Assembly (NCBI RefSeq): GCF_000949255.1 | Contig: NZ_JXUW01000022.1 | Span: 1-49,695 of the forward strand | From: Ferrimicrobium acidiphilum DSM 19497 | Lineage (GTDB): Bacteria > Actinomycetota > Acidimicrobiia > Acidimicrobiales > Acidimicrobiaceae | Length of the DNA: 49,695 nt | Reading direction: 5' to 3' | Part shown: in pieces, positions 24,703 to 32,665 of the stretch | How the letters are laid out: every line of letters starts with the position of its first letter | How positions within the stretch are numbered: the first letter of the stretch is position 1 | Notes under the pieces: model-generated | Databases searched by the model: none | What the model saw: only the letters and a program-made list of their open reading frames with translations | What the model was told of the DNA's origin: nothing | Position numbers and translations under genes: made by a program

Positions 24703-25502
24703 TGATGGATCAGGTCGCACCGATCCTTTCGGTTGTCGCATTAGAGAAGAGCTTCGGCGGAGTACAGGCGGTGCGTGGGGCTGAGTTCGACGTACAAGAG
24801 GGTTCTATTACCGCACTTATCGGACCTAATGGGGCCGGTAAATCGACAGTGGTGAATCTCATCGCCGGGGCGCTGCATCCGGACGCGGGCCATGTCCATT
24901 TTCAGGGTGCCGAGATTACAGGGCGTAAGCCGTTCCAGGTCGCTCGACACGGTCTCATTCGCACCTTCCAGATCTCGCGTGAGTATCCTGCATTGACCGT
25001 GCTCGAGAATCTTATGGTCTCTCCTCTGAATCAAACGGGGGAGCACCTCTTTACCGCTCTCTTTCGACGTGGTCGCTACAAGCAGGAGGAGCGCGACCTG
25101 GTTGAGAAGGCAGTGCAGATTCTTGATGACTTTGGTCTCTATGCGATGCGTGATGAGTATGCGCGCAATTTGAGTGGAGGACAGAAGCGACTGCTGGAGC
25201 TGGCACGAGCGGTGATGGCTGATCCGAAGATGCTCATTCTTGATGAACCAATGGCGGGTATAAATCCTGCATTGATATCGCGTATTGGCGAGCACATGCT
25301 TCGTTTGAAGGAGGAGAGCGGCTACACGTTCCTCATGGTCGAGCACAACCTCGACGTCGTCGAGCGTATTTGCGATCATGTTGTCGTACTCGCTGTGGGC
25401 CGCACGCTTGCTCGAGGAACCATGGCTGAGCTGCGGATGGATACTGAAGTCGTGTCTGCTTACCTGACAGGAGGTACCGTTGGTGCAAGTACTAAAGGTT
25501 GA
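24702..25502 (+). CDS. ABC ATPase, LivG family
   Basis: A 266-residue ATPase. The Walker A motif is GPNGAGKST, the signature is LSGGQKRLLELARA, Walker B is MLILDEPMAG and the switch His is in MVEHNLDVV. The long stretch between Walker A and the signature, with FQISREYPALTVLENLMV, is characteristic of LivG. The start ATG overlaps the LivM stop, and the end overlaps the LivF start by about 20 bases, so all three are coupled. It works at the cytoplasmic face of the two permeases. Confidence 0.95.
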   Translation: MMDQVAPILSVVALEKSFGGVQAVRGAEFDVQEGSITALIGPNGAGKSTVVNLIAGALHPDAGHVHFQGAEITGRKPFQVARHGLIRTFQISREYPALTVLENLMVSPLNQTGEHLFTALFRRGRYKQEERDLVEKAVQILDDFGLYAMRDEYARNLSGGQKRLLELARAVMADPKMLILDEPMAGINPALISRIGEHMLRLKEESGYTFLMVEHNLDVVERICDHVVVLAVGRTLARGTMAELRMDTEVVSAYLTGGTVGASTKG

Positions 25503-26202
25503 TCAGCTCACCGCCGGGTACGGGAAAATCCCGATCGTCCAAGAGGTTTGCCTGGAGGTTGGCGTAGGGCAAGTTGTTACCATAGTTGGCCCCAACGGGG
25601 CAGGAAAGTCGACCTTTCTCAAAGCGGTGTTTGGCTTGTTACCAAGGATGGCTGGGACGATTCAACTCGATGGGGACGATATTACGAACGTGCCCACGCA
25701 TCGGCTCGCGCGCGCTGGCGTTGCTTATGTTCCTCAAAATGAAAACGTGTTTCCCTCTATGTCTGTCGAGGAGAATCTTGAGCTCGGCAGCTTCGTGAGC
25801 TCGAAGAGCTTCCGCGCTCGGGTAAATGATGTTTGGGATATCTTTCCTGAGCTAAAGCCGGCAAAGGGGAAGAAGGCGGGGCTTTTGAGCGGTGGACAGC
25901 GAAACATGCTTGGCATGGCACGCGCACTTATGGCGGAACCAAAGGTTATCTTGCTCGACGAACCAACGGCTGGCTTATCGCCGGCCAACGTCGAGGTTGT
26001 TTGGTCTCAGATCGCGACCATAAGTGAGCTAGGAACCAGCGTTGTTGTAGTGGAACAGAACGTGGATCGTGCGCTTGACAGTTCGGACCATGTCTACATC
26101 ATTGTCGCTGGTCGTAATCATGATCATGCGGCACCAGAGGTTCTTAGGAAGCTGGATCTGGCTGGCATATTCTTGGGCGCTTCTGCAGAGCAGAGAGCCT
26201 GA
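25480..26202 (+). CDS. ABC ATPase, LivF family
   Basis: A 240-residue ATPase with GPNGAGKST, LLSGGQRNMLGMARALM and VILLDEPTAGLSP, and VYVPQNENVFPSMSVEENL as the LivF-type Q-loop region. ACAGGAGG lies five bases before a TTG at 25480 and eight before the GTG at 25483, so either may be the start. The start overlaps the end of LivG. The second ATPase of a two-permease, two-ATPase importer. Confidence 0.95.
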   Translation: MVQVLKVDQLTAGYGKIPIVQEVCLEVGVGQVVTIVGPNGAGKSTFLKAVFGLLPRMAGTIQLDGDDITNVPTHRLARAGVAYVPQNENVFPSMSVEENLELGSFVSSKSFRARVNDVWDIFPELKPAKGKKAGLLSGGQRNMLGMARALMAEPKVILLDEPTAGLSPANVEVVWSQIATISELGTSVVVVEQNVDRALDSSDHVYIIVAGRNHDHAAPEVLRKLDLAGIFLGASAEQRA

Positions 26203-26256
26203 CATAAGTCTCAACCTAGAACGGGTGAGAGTGGAAAGCAAAGGGGGATAAAGTAC

Positions 26257-27561
26257 ATGTGGCATAAGAAGTTGGTGCGGGGAATGAGGGTTCGAAGAGG
26301 CAAGTTCATTGGCACGAGCCTGCTCGCTCTCGGAGCTATGACGATGGCGGCGTGCGGTAGCACCAGCAGTAGTTCGAGCACTACAAGTAGTAAGAGTAAG
26401 GGCATTAGCGGAACTATCCAGGCCGGCATTCTTCTTCCGATGAGCGGTAAGGAGGCTTTCGTCGGTCAGTGGTTCGATCATGGTGTAGAGGCTGGCCTCT
26501 ATGCGGTCAACCATGGTGGGGGTGTTCTCGGGGCGAAGATTAACGGGACATTGGCAGATACGGCAGGTGACCCGGTTGACGCGGTGACCGCATTCCACAC
26601 TTTGCTGCTGCACAACCCGGCAGTCATTTTTGGACCGTCATCACTTGAGATAGAAGGCGTGATCCGCCAATTTGGCCCGGACCATGTGGTCGATCTCATG
26701 GAGGGAGGCACTACCCAGCTTGACTACATGAAGTATCCGTATGTATACCGTGTCTTCCCATCCGACTCTGAACTCCTCTCGGGTGAGGCATACTATGCCT
26801 ACAAGGGCAAGGGTTGTCACTTTGCTGCAGAGGTCTATGATTCTGGGCCAAATGCACAGGCAGAGGTGGGACCGGTTACCAGGGCTTATCAGAAGCTAGG
26901 CGGCAAGATAGTGTCTAACACAACCATTGTTGCTGGCCAGAGTTCGTATCTGTCTTCGGTCGCGAAGATCTTCTCTGGGGCGCAGAAGCCACAGTGTGTC
27001 TTCTTCCACATGGATCCACAGACGGCAAGTACGTTCTTTGCCAACGTTAGTCAGTTGGGGCATCTAAATATTCCGTTCATAACCGGCGATACCGGAGCCT
27101 CTACGCAGATGGCAAAGGCGATGGGACTCAGTAATGCTTCGAAGTGGTTGTCCGGAATGGCAGCGCCACCAGCGTATGCACAGTCGAACGCGGCGTTCTT
27201 GAGTGCTTATCAGGCGGTTTGGCATACCAATAAGCCATTGCCTGCATCACCAGCAATGTATGACTCGGTTATCATCGCGGCTCTCGCCATGGATGCTGCA
27301 CATTCGTCGAATCCAACCGTATGGCGCCCCTTCATCACGAAGGTGTCTAACCCGCCTGGAACGAAGTGCTATACCTATACGAGCTGTGCTGCGTTATTGA
27401 AAAAGGGAACAAAGATCAACTATCAAGGAGCTAGCGGAAACGAAAACTTCAACAAGTATCACAATGTGTTCTCGTCCTTCGAGGTAGTGAAGTTCACCTC
27501 CTCCGGTGGCTTGAAGACGGTATTCACTGAGCCAGCGAGTACTCTAGCCAAGCTGTATTAA
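26257..27561 (+). CDS. Substrate-binding lipoprotein of the Liv-type importer
   Basis: A 434-residue binding protein. The N terminus is basic, followed by a hydrophobic segment with the lipobox MAAC at about residue 33 and then a Ser/Thr linker (STSSSSSTTSSKSKG). The mature protein is a type I periplasmic-binding fold: AGILLPMSGKEAFVGQWF, GVLGAKINGTLADTAGDP, ALLLHNPAVIFGPSS. Ligand pocket residues cannot be read from family knowledge to one compound. The gene follows LivF by 54 bases with AAAGGGGGATAA before the ATG and ends at a nested hairpin, so it closes the operon. Confidence 0.93.
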   Translation: MWHKKLVRGMRVRRGKFIGTSLLALGAMTMAACGSTSSSSSTTSSKSKGISGTIQAGILLPMSGKEAFVGQWFDHGVEAGLYAVNHGGGVLGAKINGTLADTAGDPVDAVTAFHTLLLHNPAVIFGPSSLEIEGVIRQFGPDHVVDLMEGGTTQLDYMKYPYVYRVFPSDSELLSGEAYYAYKGKGCHFAAEVYDSGPNAQAEVGPVTRAYQKLGGKIVSNTTIVAGQSSYLSSVAKIFSGAQKPQCVFFHMDPQTASTFFANVSQLGHLNIPFITGDTGASTQMAKAMGLSNASKWLSGMAAPPAYAQSNAAFLSAYQAVWHTNKPLPASPAMYDSVIIAALAMDAAHSSNPTVWRPFITKVSNPPGTKCYTYTSCAALLKKGTKINYQGASGNENFNKYHNVFSSFEVVKFTSSGGLKTVFTEPASTLAKLY

Positions 27562-27577
27562 CCCTTCGAAATGATTG

Positions 27578-27624
27578 AGAGGCTCCGCCCAATGTCCGCG
27601 TGAGCGGATCGGGTTCGAGCCTCT
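27578..27624 (+). terminator. Nested hairpin terminator of the ABC operon
   Basis: AGAGGCTC (27578-27585) pairs with GAGCCTCT (27617-27624); inside it TCCGC (27595-27599) and GCGGA (27604-27608) close over a GTGA loop. It begins 17 bases after the binding-protein stop. The trailing sequence TTGGTCGTTG is only mildly U-rich. Confidence 0.65.
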
Positions 27625-27756
27625 TGGTCGTTGTCGGCGCTACCTCGGTTGATAGATCGTTGACTGGAGAACGCTTTGGGTGTGAAGGCTGTTTCCGGAT
27701 GGGATTCCCACTTCACTCTTGACTAGCGGATGATACTTCTGGGTAAGAATGCAAGA

Positions 27757-27779
27757 GACCGGACCTTTCTGGTCCGGTC
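27757..27779. terminator. Perfect 9-bp hairpin
   Basis: GACCGGACC (27757-27765), TTTCT, GGTCCGGTC (27771-27779). It sits between the ABC operon and the convergent secreted-protein gene, so it could serve either strand. No T tract is present. Confidence 0.5.
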
Positions 27780-27805
27780 GGCTCATTGGGGAAAATATAG
27801 CTTGC

Positions 27806-27867
27806 CCAACTGGTAGACAGTTCGATGTAGATCACGAAGACCCATACACCGACTGTCTACCCGTTGG
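27806..27867. repeat. Long inverted repeat (16-bp arms, 30-bp loop)
   Basis: The left arm 27806-27821 (CCAACTGGTAGACAGT) and right arm 27852-27867 (ACTGTCTACCCGTTGG) match at 15 of 16 positions. It lies about 15 bases downstream of the secreted-protein gene's stop, on the minus strand. It could be a terminator stem, a recombination site or a tiny mobile remnant. Confidence 0.6.
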
Positions 27868-27881
27868 ACCGCATGGGTGGG

Positions 27882-28409
27882 TTAAGGTCGATTCTTCAGC
27901 GCGATGCTCGCTGAAGAGTTATTAGAAGCGACTATGGGGTTATGCACCTTTACTGCATGGTGAGCGGTTGCGTTCGCGTGACCATTAGGTATCGCGGTCA
28001 TCGAGACGCCGGCTTGGGCTGCGCAGAATGTAGTTACCGTCTCACTCTTCGCGGTAGCGAGGTCGGCCAGCTCTACGAATGCCTTCGAATGTGCCAGCTG
28101 AGTCATGACGCCGGCGCTCGCTCCACCACTTGCCATCATGTGTGCTTTGTAGGCAACACAGAGGCCGTGGATGCTTGCACCGCTGGCCAAGCCTTGATTG
28201 ATGGTAGCGCTCGTAGTACCACTGGTGCTCTGATTGGTGGTCGATTGGTTCTGGGTGGAGCTCGCGGATTGTGAAGTATTCGCGGTTACATCGGTAGCCT
28301 CGATACGCGCATGTGCATTTGCATGTACAATTGCAACCGTGCCAAGACCTCCAGTGAGGAATAATGATGCGGCGACGAGGCTCTTTCCGGAGATAAAGCT
28401 TATTAACAT
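27882..28409 (-). CDS. Secreted Ser/Thr/Gln-rich protein, unknown family
   Basis: A 175-residue protein with a clear signal peptide (MLISFISGKSLVAASLFLTGGLGTVAIVHANAHA, cut after AHA or so), then a Ser/Thr/Gln-rich linker (NTSQSASSTQNQSTTNQSTSGTTS) and a small domain holding two cysteines, in GLCVAYK and FCAAQAG. I do not recognise the domain. The start at 28407-28409 follows AAAGGAG by seven bases. It is divergent from the radical-SAM gene. CAAQA resembles, but does not fit, the sulfatase motif read by maturases of that type (the usual Arg is missing). Confidence 0.6.
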   Translation of the reverse strand: MLISFISGKSLVAASLFLTGGLGTVAIVHANAHARIEATDVTANTSQSASSTQNQSTTNQSTSGTTSATINQGLASGASIHGLCVAYKAHMMASGGASAGVMTQLAHSKAFVELADLATAKSETVTTFCAAQAGVSMTAIPNGHANATAHHAVKVHNPIVASNNSSASIALKNRP

Positions 28410-28928
28410 AACGTTCTCCTTTCTGTCCTTGCGGACTTTGTCTGTGCCATTCGTCCCGCGCGGGAGTCTGTAGAGGGAAGCGTGCAAACGGGCCGATCCG
28501 TTACAGATAGTGGGAAGCTTTCTGATTTTACTTGCATCGGTAGTGGTCGGTGACATCCACAGTGCAACCGGAGGTCAGATTGCGGTGGGCGAGCGGTCTC
28601 GGGAATGTGTGAGCCATTGAGGTCGTGATCGGGCTCCATAGGAGGGTCAGCATCGCTTCGCTGTCTATTGAACTGCGCACTGATGTGTCATCCTGGGTTT
28701 CTTGTCCTGACAAGACCGGATGAGGCGATAGTCGGTGCAATAGGGAGTGTGGATGCTGGTGAATGACCAGAGCATTCGGTGGTCTTGCTGTAGCTCGGGC
28801 GGATGGGCACCACGCCCGAGCGCGGGTGAACTTATGTGCTAGATACTGACGGATATCGTTGCCCGACTCACCCCAACTCCTTCTGGTCTTGAATGGTTAT
28901 CAGGAGTTGAAGCCGATATTGTTGCTAC
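28410..28928. other. Divergent intergenic region with a strong hairpin
   Basis: No coding gene is seen. GCTCGGGCG (28793-28801) and CGCCCGAGC (28813-28821) form a perfect 9-pair stem with an 11-base loop, about 110 bases before the radical-SAM gene. It could be an attenuator for that gene or a terminator. Promoters of the divergent gene pair should lie in this stretch; I cannot place them. Confidence 0.5.
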
Positions 28929-30242
28929 ATGAGTCTCGATACCGAAGCTGTTGTCACTAGCGCCGCTAATGAGCCATTCGCTGTTATGGCCAAGCCCACC
29001 GGGCCAATTTGTAACCTCGGCTGCGACTACTGCTATTACCTCGAGAAGACTGAGTTGTTCGGCTCGCAAGAGCGCTTTCGAGCCTCTGAGTCGGTGATAG
29101 AGACCTATATTCGCACCAATATCGAAAGTAGTGTCGGTCCGTATGTTCAGTTTTCTTGGCATGGAGGTGAACCGACGTTAGCTGGAATCGATTTCTATAG
29201 GCGGATAGTAGCGCTCCAGCAGCGCTACCTGCCAGCAGGCTGGAGCGCACTCAACAATATTCAAACCAATGGAACTCTGCTCAATGACCGCTGGGCTGAG
29301 TTCTTGGCGGCTAACCAATTTACGGTGGGGATAAGTATTGACGGACCAGCTTATTTACACGATTCTCTTCGAAGGGATAAGTCTGGATGTGGTAGTCATG
29401 TGCGGGTGATGCGTGGCCTGCACGTCCTAAGGGCTCATGGCATAGAGCCGGATGTGTTATGTACGGTCAACTCGGCTACAGTACAGCATCCACTCGCGAT
29501 CTACCGTTTCTTTCGTGAGCAAAATGTCAGCTGGTTACAGTTTTTGCCGGTCGTTCGACGGGCCGCCGATGGTGGAGCAGATGCGTTGTCTGTCGACCCG
29601 GAGGCTTTGGGGGATTTTCTCTGTACGATTTTCGACGAGTGGATACGACACGATGTTGGGCGAGTTGGGGTGCAGAATTTCCTGGAGAGCCTTCTTGTCT
29701 GGTCAGGACAGGAGGCGCATCTATGCGTGATGGCTGAGACCTGTGGCAGAGTGTTGGCGATGGAGCATGATGGCAGCGTGTACTCGTGCGATCATTTCGT
29801 CGACGAGCAGCACCGTCTGGGACGAGTCGATGACGGACTGGCGGCGCTGCTTGAATCGCCATCCCAGCGCGCATTTGGTACCTTCAAACGGGATGGACTC
29901 CCCTCGATCTGCAGGGAGTGTCCAGTTAGGTTCGTCTGCAATGGTGGATGTCCAAAGGATCGATTTGCAGTCGCACCCAATGGCGAGGACGGTCTCAACT
30001 ATCTCTGCGGTGGATATCGTCGGTTCTATGAACACATCGATTCCTACATGAGACGGATGGTAGCCTTAGCCGCCCGGAGGCTCCCTATTACGCAAATCAT
30101 GGCCCAAGTTGCAGCACTTGACAACGGAGAACCGGTCATTTGGCCGGATGTCGGCCGAAACGATCCATGTGGATGTGGGAGTGGGAGGAAATACAAGCAT
30201 TGTTGTCTGCGTGGAGCATCTTCTGCTCCAGGGTCGTCTTAA
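28929..30242 (+). CDS. Radical-SAM enzyme of the anaerobic sulfatase-maturase type with SEC-C tail
   Basis: 437 residues. The radical-SAM cluster motif is CNLGCDYCYY (residues ~33-42). The C-terminal auxiliary clusters follow the maturase pattern: YSCDHFV and CRECPVRFVCNGGCPKDRF, and there is HGGEPTLAG. Such enzymes convert a Cys or Ser in a sulfatase into formylglycine. The extra C-terminal segment (DPCGCGSGRKYKHCC) is a SEC-C zinc motif, known from SecA, and is not usual in maturases. No sulfatase gene is in the window. The start ATG has no obvious Shine-Dalgarno sequence. The function is sound at family level; the substrate is unknown. Confidence 0.9.
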   Translation: MSLDTEAVVTSAANEPFAVMAKPTGPICNLGCDYCYYLEKTELFGSQERFRASESVIETYIRTNIESSVGPYVQFSWHGGEPTLAGIDFYRRIVALQQRYLPAGWSALNNIQTNGTLLNDRWAEFLAANQFTVGISIDGPAYLHDSLRRDKSGCGSHVRVMRGLHVLRAHGIEPDVLCTVNSATVQHPLAIYRFFREQNVSWLQFLPVVRRAADGGADALSVDPEALGDFLCTIFDEWIRHDVGRVGVQNFLESLLVWSGQEAHLCVMAETCGRVLAMEHDGSVYSCDHFVDEQHRLGRVDDGLAALLESPSQRAFGTFKRDGLPSICRECPVRFVCNGGCPKDRFAVAPNGEDGLNYLCGGYRRFYEHIDSYMRRMVALAARRLPITQIMAQVAALDNGEPVIWPDVGRNDPCGCGSGRKYKHCCLRGASSAPGSS

Positions 30243-30563
30243 CAATAAGAGAATGGGCGACGCATACTTGGTCAACCATTAGAGCGCCATCGTGCAAGTA
30301 CTTATGCGGGTTGTATCGTCGAGTTGCGGCTATCAACTGGGATTGAGAGACAAGGAGTGCCGATTCTACTTGTGGGGATTGCGCGGCATGTGTTCCACGT
30401 GGAGATGGCGGCATTGACTGGCTATCGATTTAGGAACTCCTTGCTCTGAAGTTTTGATTGCAGTACAGCTGTGTCATGATGTCAATCTTGATTGAGTTGG
30501 CAGGGGGCGTTCTGCATTTCATTAACGCATCCTTGGCTCTAACAGGGAGTAGGGCGATTTCTT
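30243..30563. other. Intergenic region, no gene seen
   Basis: About 320 bases without a supported gene. It ends at the operator-like palindrome ahead of the DsrE gene. Confidence 0.4.
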
Positions 30564-30579
30564 ATACCCTATGGGGTAG
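30564..30579. promoter_or_regulatory. CsoR/CstR-like operator
   Basis: ATACCCTATGGGGTAG contains TACCC and GGGTA as inverted arms around TATG. G-C tracts flanked by AT ends are the hallmark of CsoR-family sites, and CstR, the persulfide-sensing branch, controls sulfur-carrier operons. It lies ten bases before the DsrE start. No CsoR/CstR gene is in this window. Confidence 0.6.
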
Positions 30580-30588
30580 ACTGGGGAG

Positions 30589-30930
30589 ATGACAAAAATT
30601 GCATTTTGGATAACAGCTGGCCCTGATCAAGCAGACAAGGCCCTGTCGGGTCTTCGACTTGCACAACGCCTACGGGCGAATCGCGCCCAGGATACTCGGG
30701 TTTACCTTTTCGGACCAGGCGTTGCACTAGGTGAGTCCTCCATTCCTGCGGTAGTAGCAGTACTCGAAGATCTCCGCAAGTCGGAGGTCCCAGTTCAAGC
30801 GTGCCCCGCCAACGTGGAGCAGATGGGTCTCGATGAGAAAGTTATCACCGGCCGTGGCATTGAGCTTGAGCCCGCGGGCAATGTTATGATCGAATTGGTC
30901 GAAAGCGGTTACCAGATCGTCGGCGTATAG
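30589..30930 (+). CDS. DsrE-like sulfur-carrier protein
   Basis: A 113-residue protein. It begins KIAFWITAGPDQADKALSG, the DsrE/DsrF-like fold's first strand and helix, and has a Cys in VQACPANVEQMG, where the sulfur-accepting cysteine of the family sits. No membrane segment is present. GGGGAG lies directly against the ATG, an unusually short spacing. The CsoR/CstR-like operator upstream suggests induction by persulfide. The protein probably moves or stores sulfane sulfur; its partner is unknown. Confidence 0.85.
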   Translation: MTKIAFWITAGPDQADKALSGLRLAQRLRANRAQDTRVYLFGPGVALGESSIPAVVAVLEDLRKSEVPVQACPANVEQMGLDEKVITGRGIELEPAGNVMIELVESGYQIVGV

Positions 30931-31387
30931 CAGTATCCTGTTGCCGGCGTTGTGCCGCCTTAGATGGACGTGAGCGCATTTGATAATGCGAAACGTTCGG
31001 TCTGCGAGGGATTCGCTGATGCGGTGACGGCCTCCACAACCGCAGGATTCTCGGTGTGGAAACTACCGGCTACTGCGGGTTGGCCCAGATGGCCGGAGCC
31101 TTTGGTTCATCCCCCGACATTGCATATTTGTCGTCGTGTTTCACGCTTGAGAGAGCGTTCTTGTGCCTCGGCTATCTGAGGCGGACCAACTTGAACTTGC
31201 CTCCGGGAACAGCGCCGTTGGGCTTGGCTATTACTGTCCGCCAGGAGCCCGGACAACAGGATCTACGCCTCGGTCTTTGACATCTCCCCACATGGGGGTC
31301 GAAGACCCCGCGCGGCTGGCCTTGAAGCGTTTTTCGTTGCAACTCCTCGCTGAGAGGTTCTCGAGTATCAAGCGAGGGCGATACCGA
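30931..31387. other. Intergenic region, no convincing gene
   Basis: Overlapping frames at 30964-31651 are open but out of step and without motifs. They may be a decayed gene (TGYCGLAQMAGAFGSS hints at former coding) but no family can be named. A CCCCACATGGGG hairpin is at ~31287-31299. Confidence 0.4.
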
Positions 31388-32194
31388 TCATTCGTTGAAG
31401 GGGCCAAGAAATGCCTTGCACTCTTCGAGCCAGCCCCTGGTGATTGCTGCAAAGACGGTAGGTTGTTCCAAGGGGAGGTAATGACCAGCACTGCTGATGC
31501 ATGTGTAGCTGGCATAGTTGTAGTTTCCCAGAGCATCGGAGAGACTGGCGTACCCGACGACGCGGTCTCGTTGGCCGGCTACGAAGCAGACCGGGGCGTT
31601 GCACACAGTAGCTGCGTCCTCATCCGAGAGAGCGAAGCCATCTGCTCGTAGGGATGCGAGATAGGCATCGTCGCTCGGCGCGTTACCGTCTAGTGCCGCG
31701 ACAACCCTATCGGCAACCTCGCCAGTCTGGAGGCCAACGGCGTGGCTGAAATGTTCGCGAAGATGAGAAGGCACATAATCCAACCACCCCGGGTGGGGGT
31801 TCGATGCGAGTACACCGGAGAGATCGCGGTCCCAAGGTCGGATCTTAAAACCAGTGCAAACCAGCATTAGGCCACCTACCTGGTCAGGGAGTCGACGTGT
31901 AACACCCGCTGCAAGATAGCCTCCGTAGGACCAGCCGAGTATAGCGAAGGGTCTGTAGTGGAGCTCAGCTTGGATAGTAGCGACGACCGCGTCGAGTACT
32001 GCGTCGGATCGGGGTGGGTAGTGCGCCGGCGAGTCACCGGTTCCCGGCAGATCGACATAGAGGCGGCGCCAACCGGATACTTCGGTGAAAGCAGGCTCGA
32101 TCGCAGCAGCCATGGAGGTGTGATCAAAACCGAAAGAGGGCAAGACGACGAGCGGATCGCCCCCATCTCCATGTACCTGGAGGTGAAGCGTCAT
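31388..32194 (-). CDS. Alpha/beta hydrolase
   Basis: A 268-residue hydrolase. The nucleophile elbow is ILGWSYGGYLAAG (G-W-S-Y-G), the acid is likely the Asp in GQRDRVVGYASL, and the base His is in SSAGHYLPLEQPT near the C terminus. Substrate-binding residues cannot be inferred. The gene lies six bases downstream of the DNA-binding protein gene, on the same strand and in one operon, and faces the luciferase-like and lactonase genes across the shared control region. Confidence 0.92.
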   Translation of the reverse strand: MTLHLQVHGDGGDPLVVLPSFGFDHTSMAAAIEPAFTEVSGWRRLYVDLPGTGDSPAHYPPRSDAVLDAVVATIQAELHYRPFAILGWSYGGYLAAGVTRRLPDQVGGLMLVCTGFKIRPWDRDLSGVLASNPHPGWLDYVPSHLREHFSHAVGLQTGEVADRVVAALDGNAPSDDAYLASLRADGFALSDEDAATVCNAPVCFVAGQRDRVVGYASLSDALGNYNYASYTCISSAGHYLPLEQPTVFAAITRGWLEECKAFLGPFNE

Positions 32195-32199
32195 CGCCC

Positions 32200-32610
32200 C
32201 TAGACACCTTCAGCGCTGTGTCCGACGATATGCGAGGATGACCCGGCGAAACCCGGCGGTCTGCGCTCTGGAGCGTCATGGCCGTCGAGCCAGTCGAGAA
32301 CTGCGCGACGTGAGAAGCGCCACTCGCTACCGAACCGTCGGCCGGGCAGCTCTCCGGAGTGAACACGTACCAAGACGGCATTGTCGTCAAGCTTTAACAG
32401 TTCAGCGAGCTCGACGAGGGTGAGCACCTCATCAGGGATATCCTTTGGTCCGTCCTCAACTGCTGAAACCTCGCCAGCTGCCAGCGCCGACTCGAGTAGA
32501 TCGTTAACGAGGTCCTGCTTGGTACGCCCAAGGGCGTGCGCTCGGGAGTCGAGTTGGCGAGCCCGGGATACCGGGATGCGGACAAACAGCGCGGTGCGAT
32601 TTTCGGGCAT
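32200..32610 (-). CDS. Two-domain DNA-binding protein (ribbon-helix-helix plus excisionase-type HTH)
   Basis: A 136-residue protein. Residues ~5-45 (ALFVRIPVSRARQLDSRAHA then RTKQDLVNDLLESAL) look like a ribbon-helix-helix; residues ~60-110 (VLTLVELAELLKLDDNAVLV, then GELPGRRFGSEWRFSR and VLDWLDG) are an excisionase/MerR-like winged helix. This pairing is uncommon in my experience. The gene is divergent from the luciferase-like gene with a 27-base inverted repeat between them, and leads the operon with the hydrolase. It is probably the local repressor. Confidence 0.82.
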   Translation of the reverse strand: MPENRTALFVRIPVSRARQLDSRAHALGRTKQDLVNDLLESALAAGEVSAVEDGPKDIPDEVLTLVELAELLKLDDNAVLVRVHSGELPGRRFGSEWRFSRRAVLDWLDGHDAPERRPPGFAGSSSHIVGHSAEGV

Positions 32611-32630
32611 AGCACTAAAGTCTAGCTGGT

Positions 32631-32657
32631 TGCTATCTGGATATCAACCTGATAGCA
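32631..32657. promoter_or_regulatory. 27-bp inverted-repeat operator in the divergent promoter
   Basis: TGCTATC (32631-32637) and GATAGCA (32651-32657) are perfect 7-base arms 13 bases apart, with GG and CC also symmetric inside. The site is between the two divergent start codons (32610 and 32666), nine bases before the second. Both promoters would be blocked by one bound dimer. Confidence 0.7.
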
Positions 32658-32665
32658 TACCTAGG

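Noticed and set aside
27601-27625. tRNA-like GGTTCGAGCC stretch
   Set aside because: No acceptor, D or anticodon arms fit around it; it is the right arm of a nested terminator hairpin.
30964-31651. Overlapping ORFs between the DsrE gene and the hydrolase
   Set aside because: They run antisense to or out of frame with the hydrolase end, have no ribosome-binding sites and share no motif.
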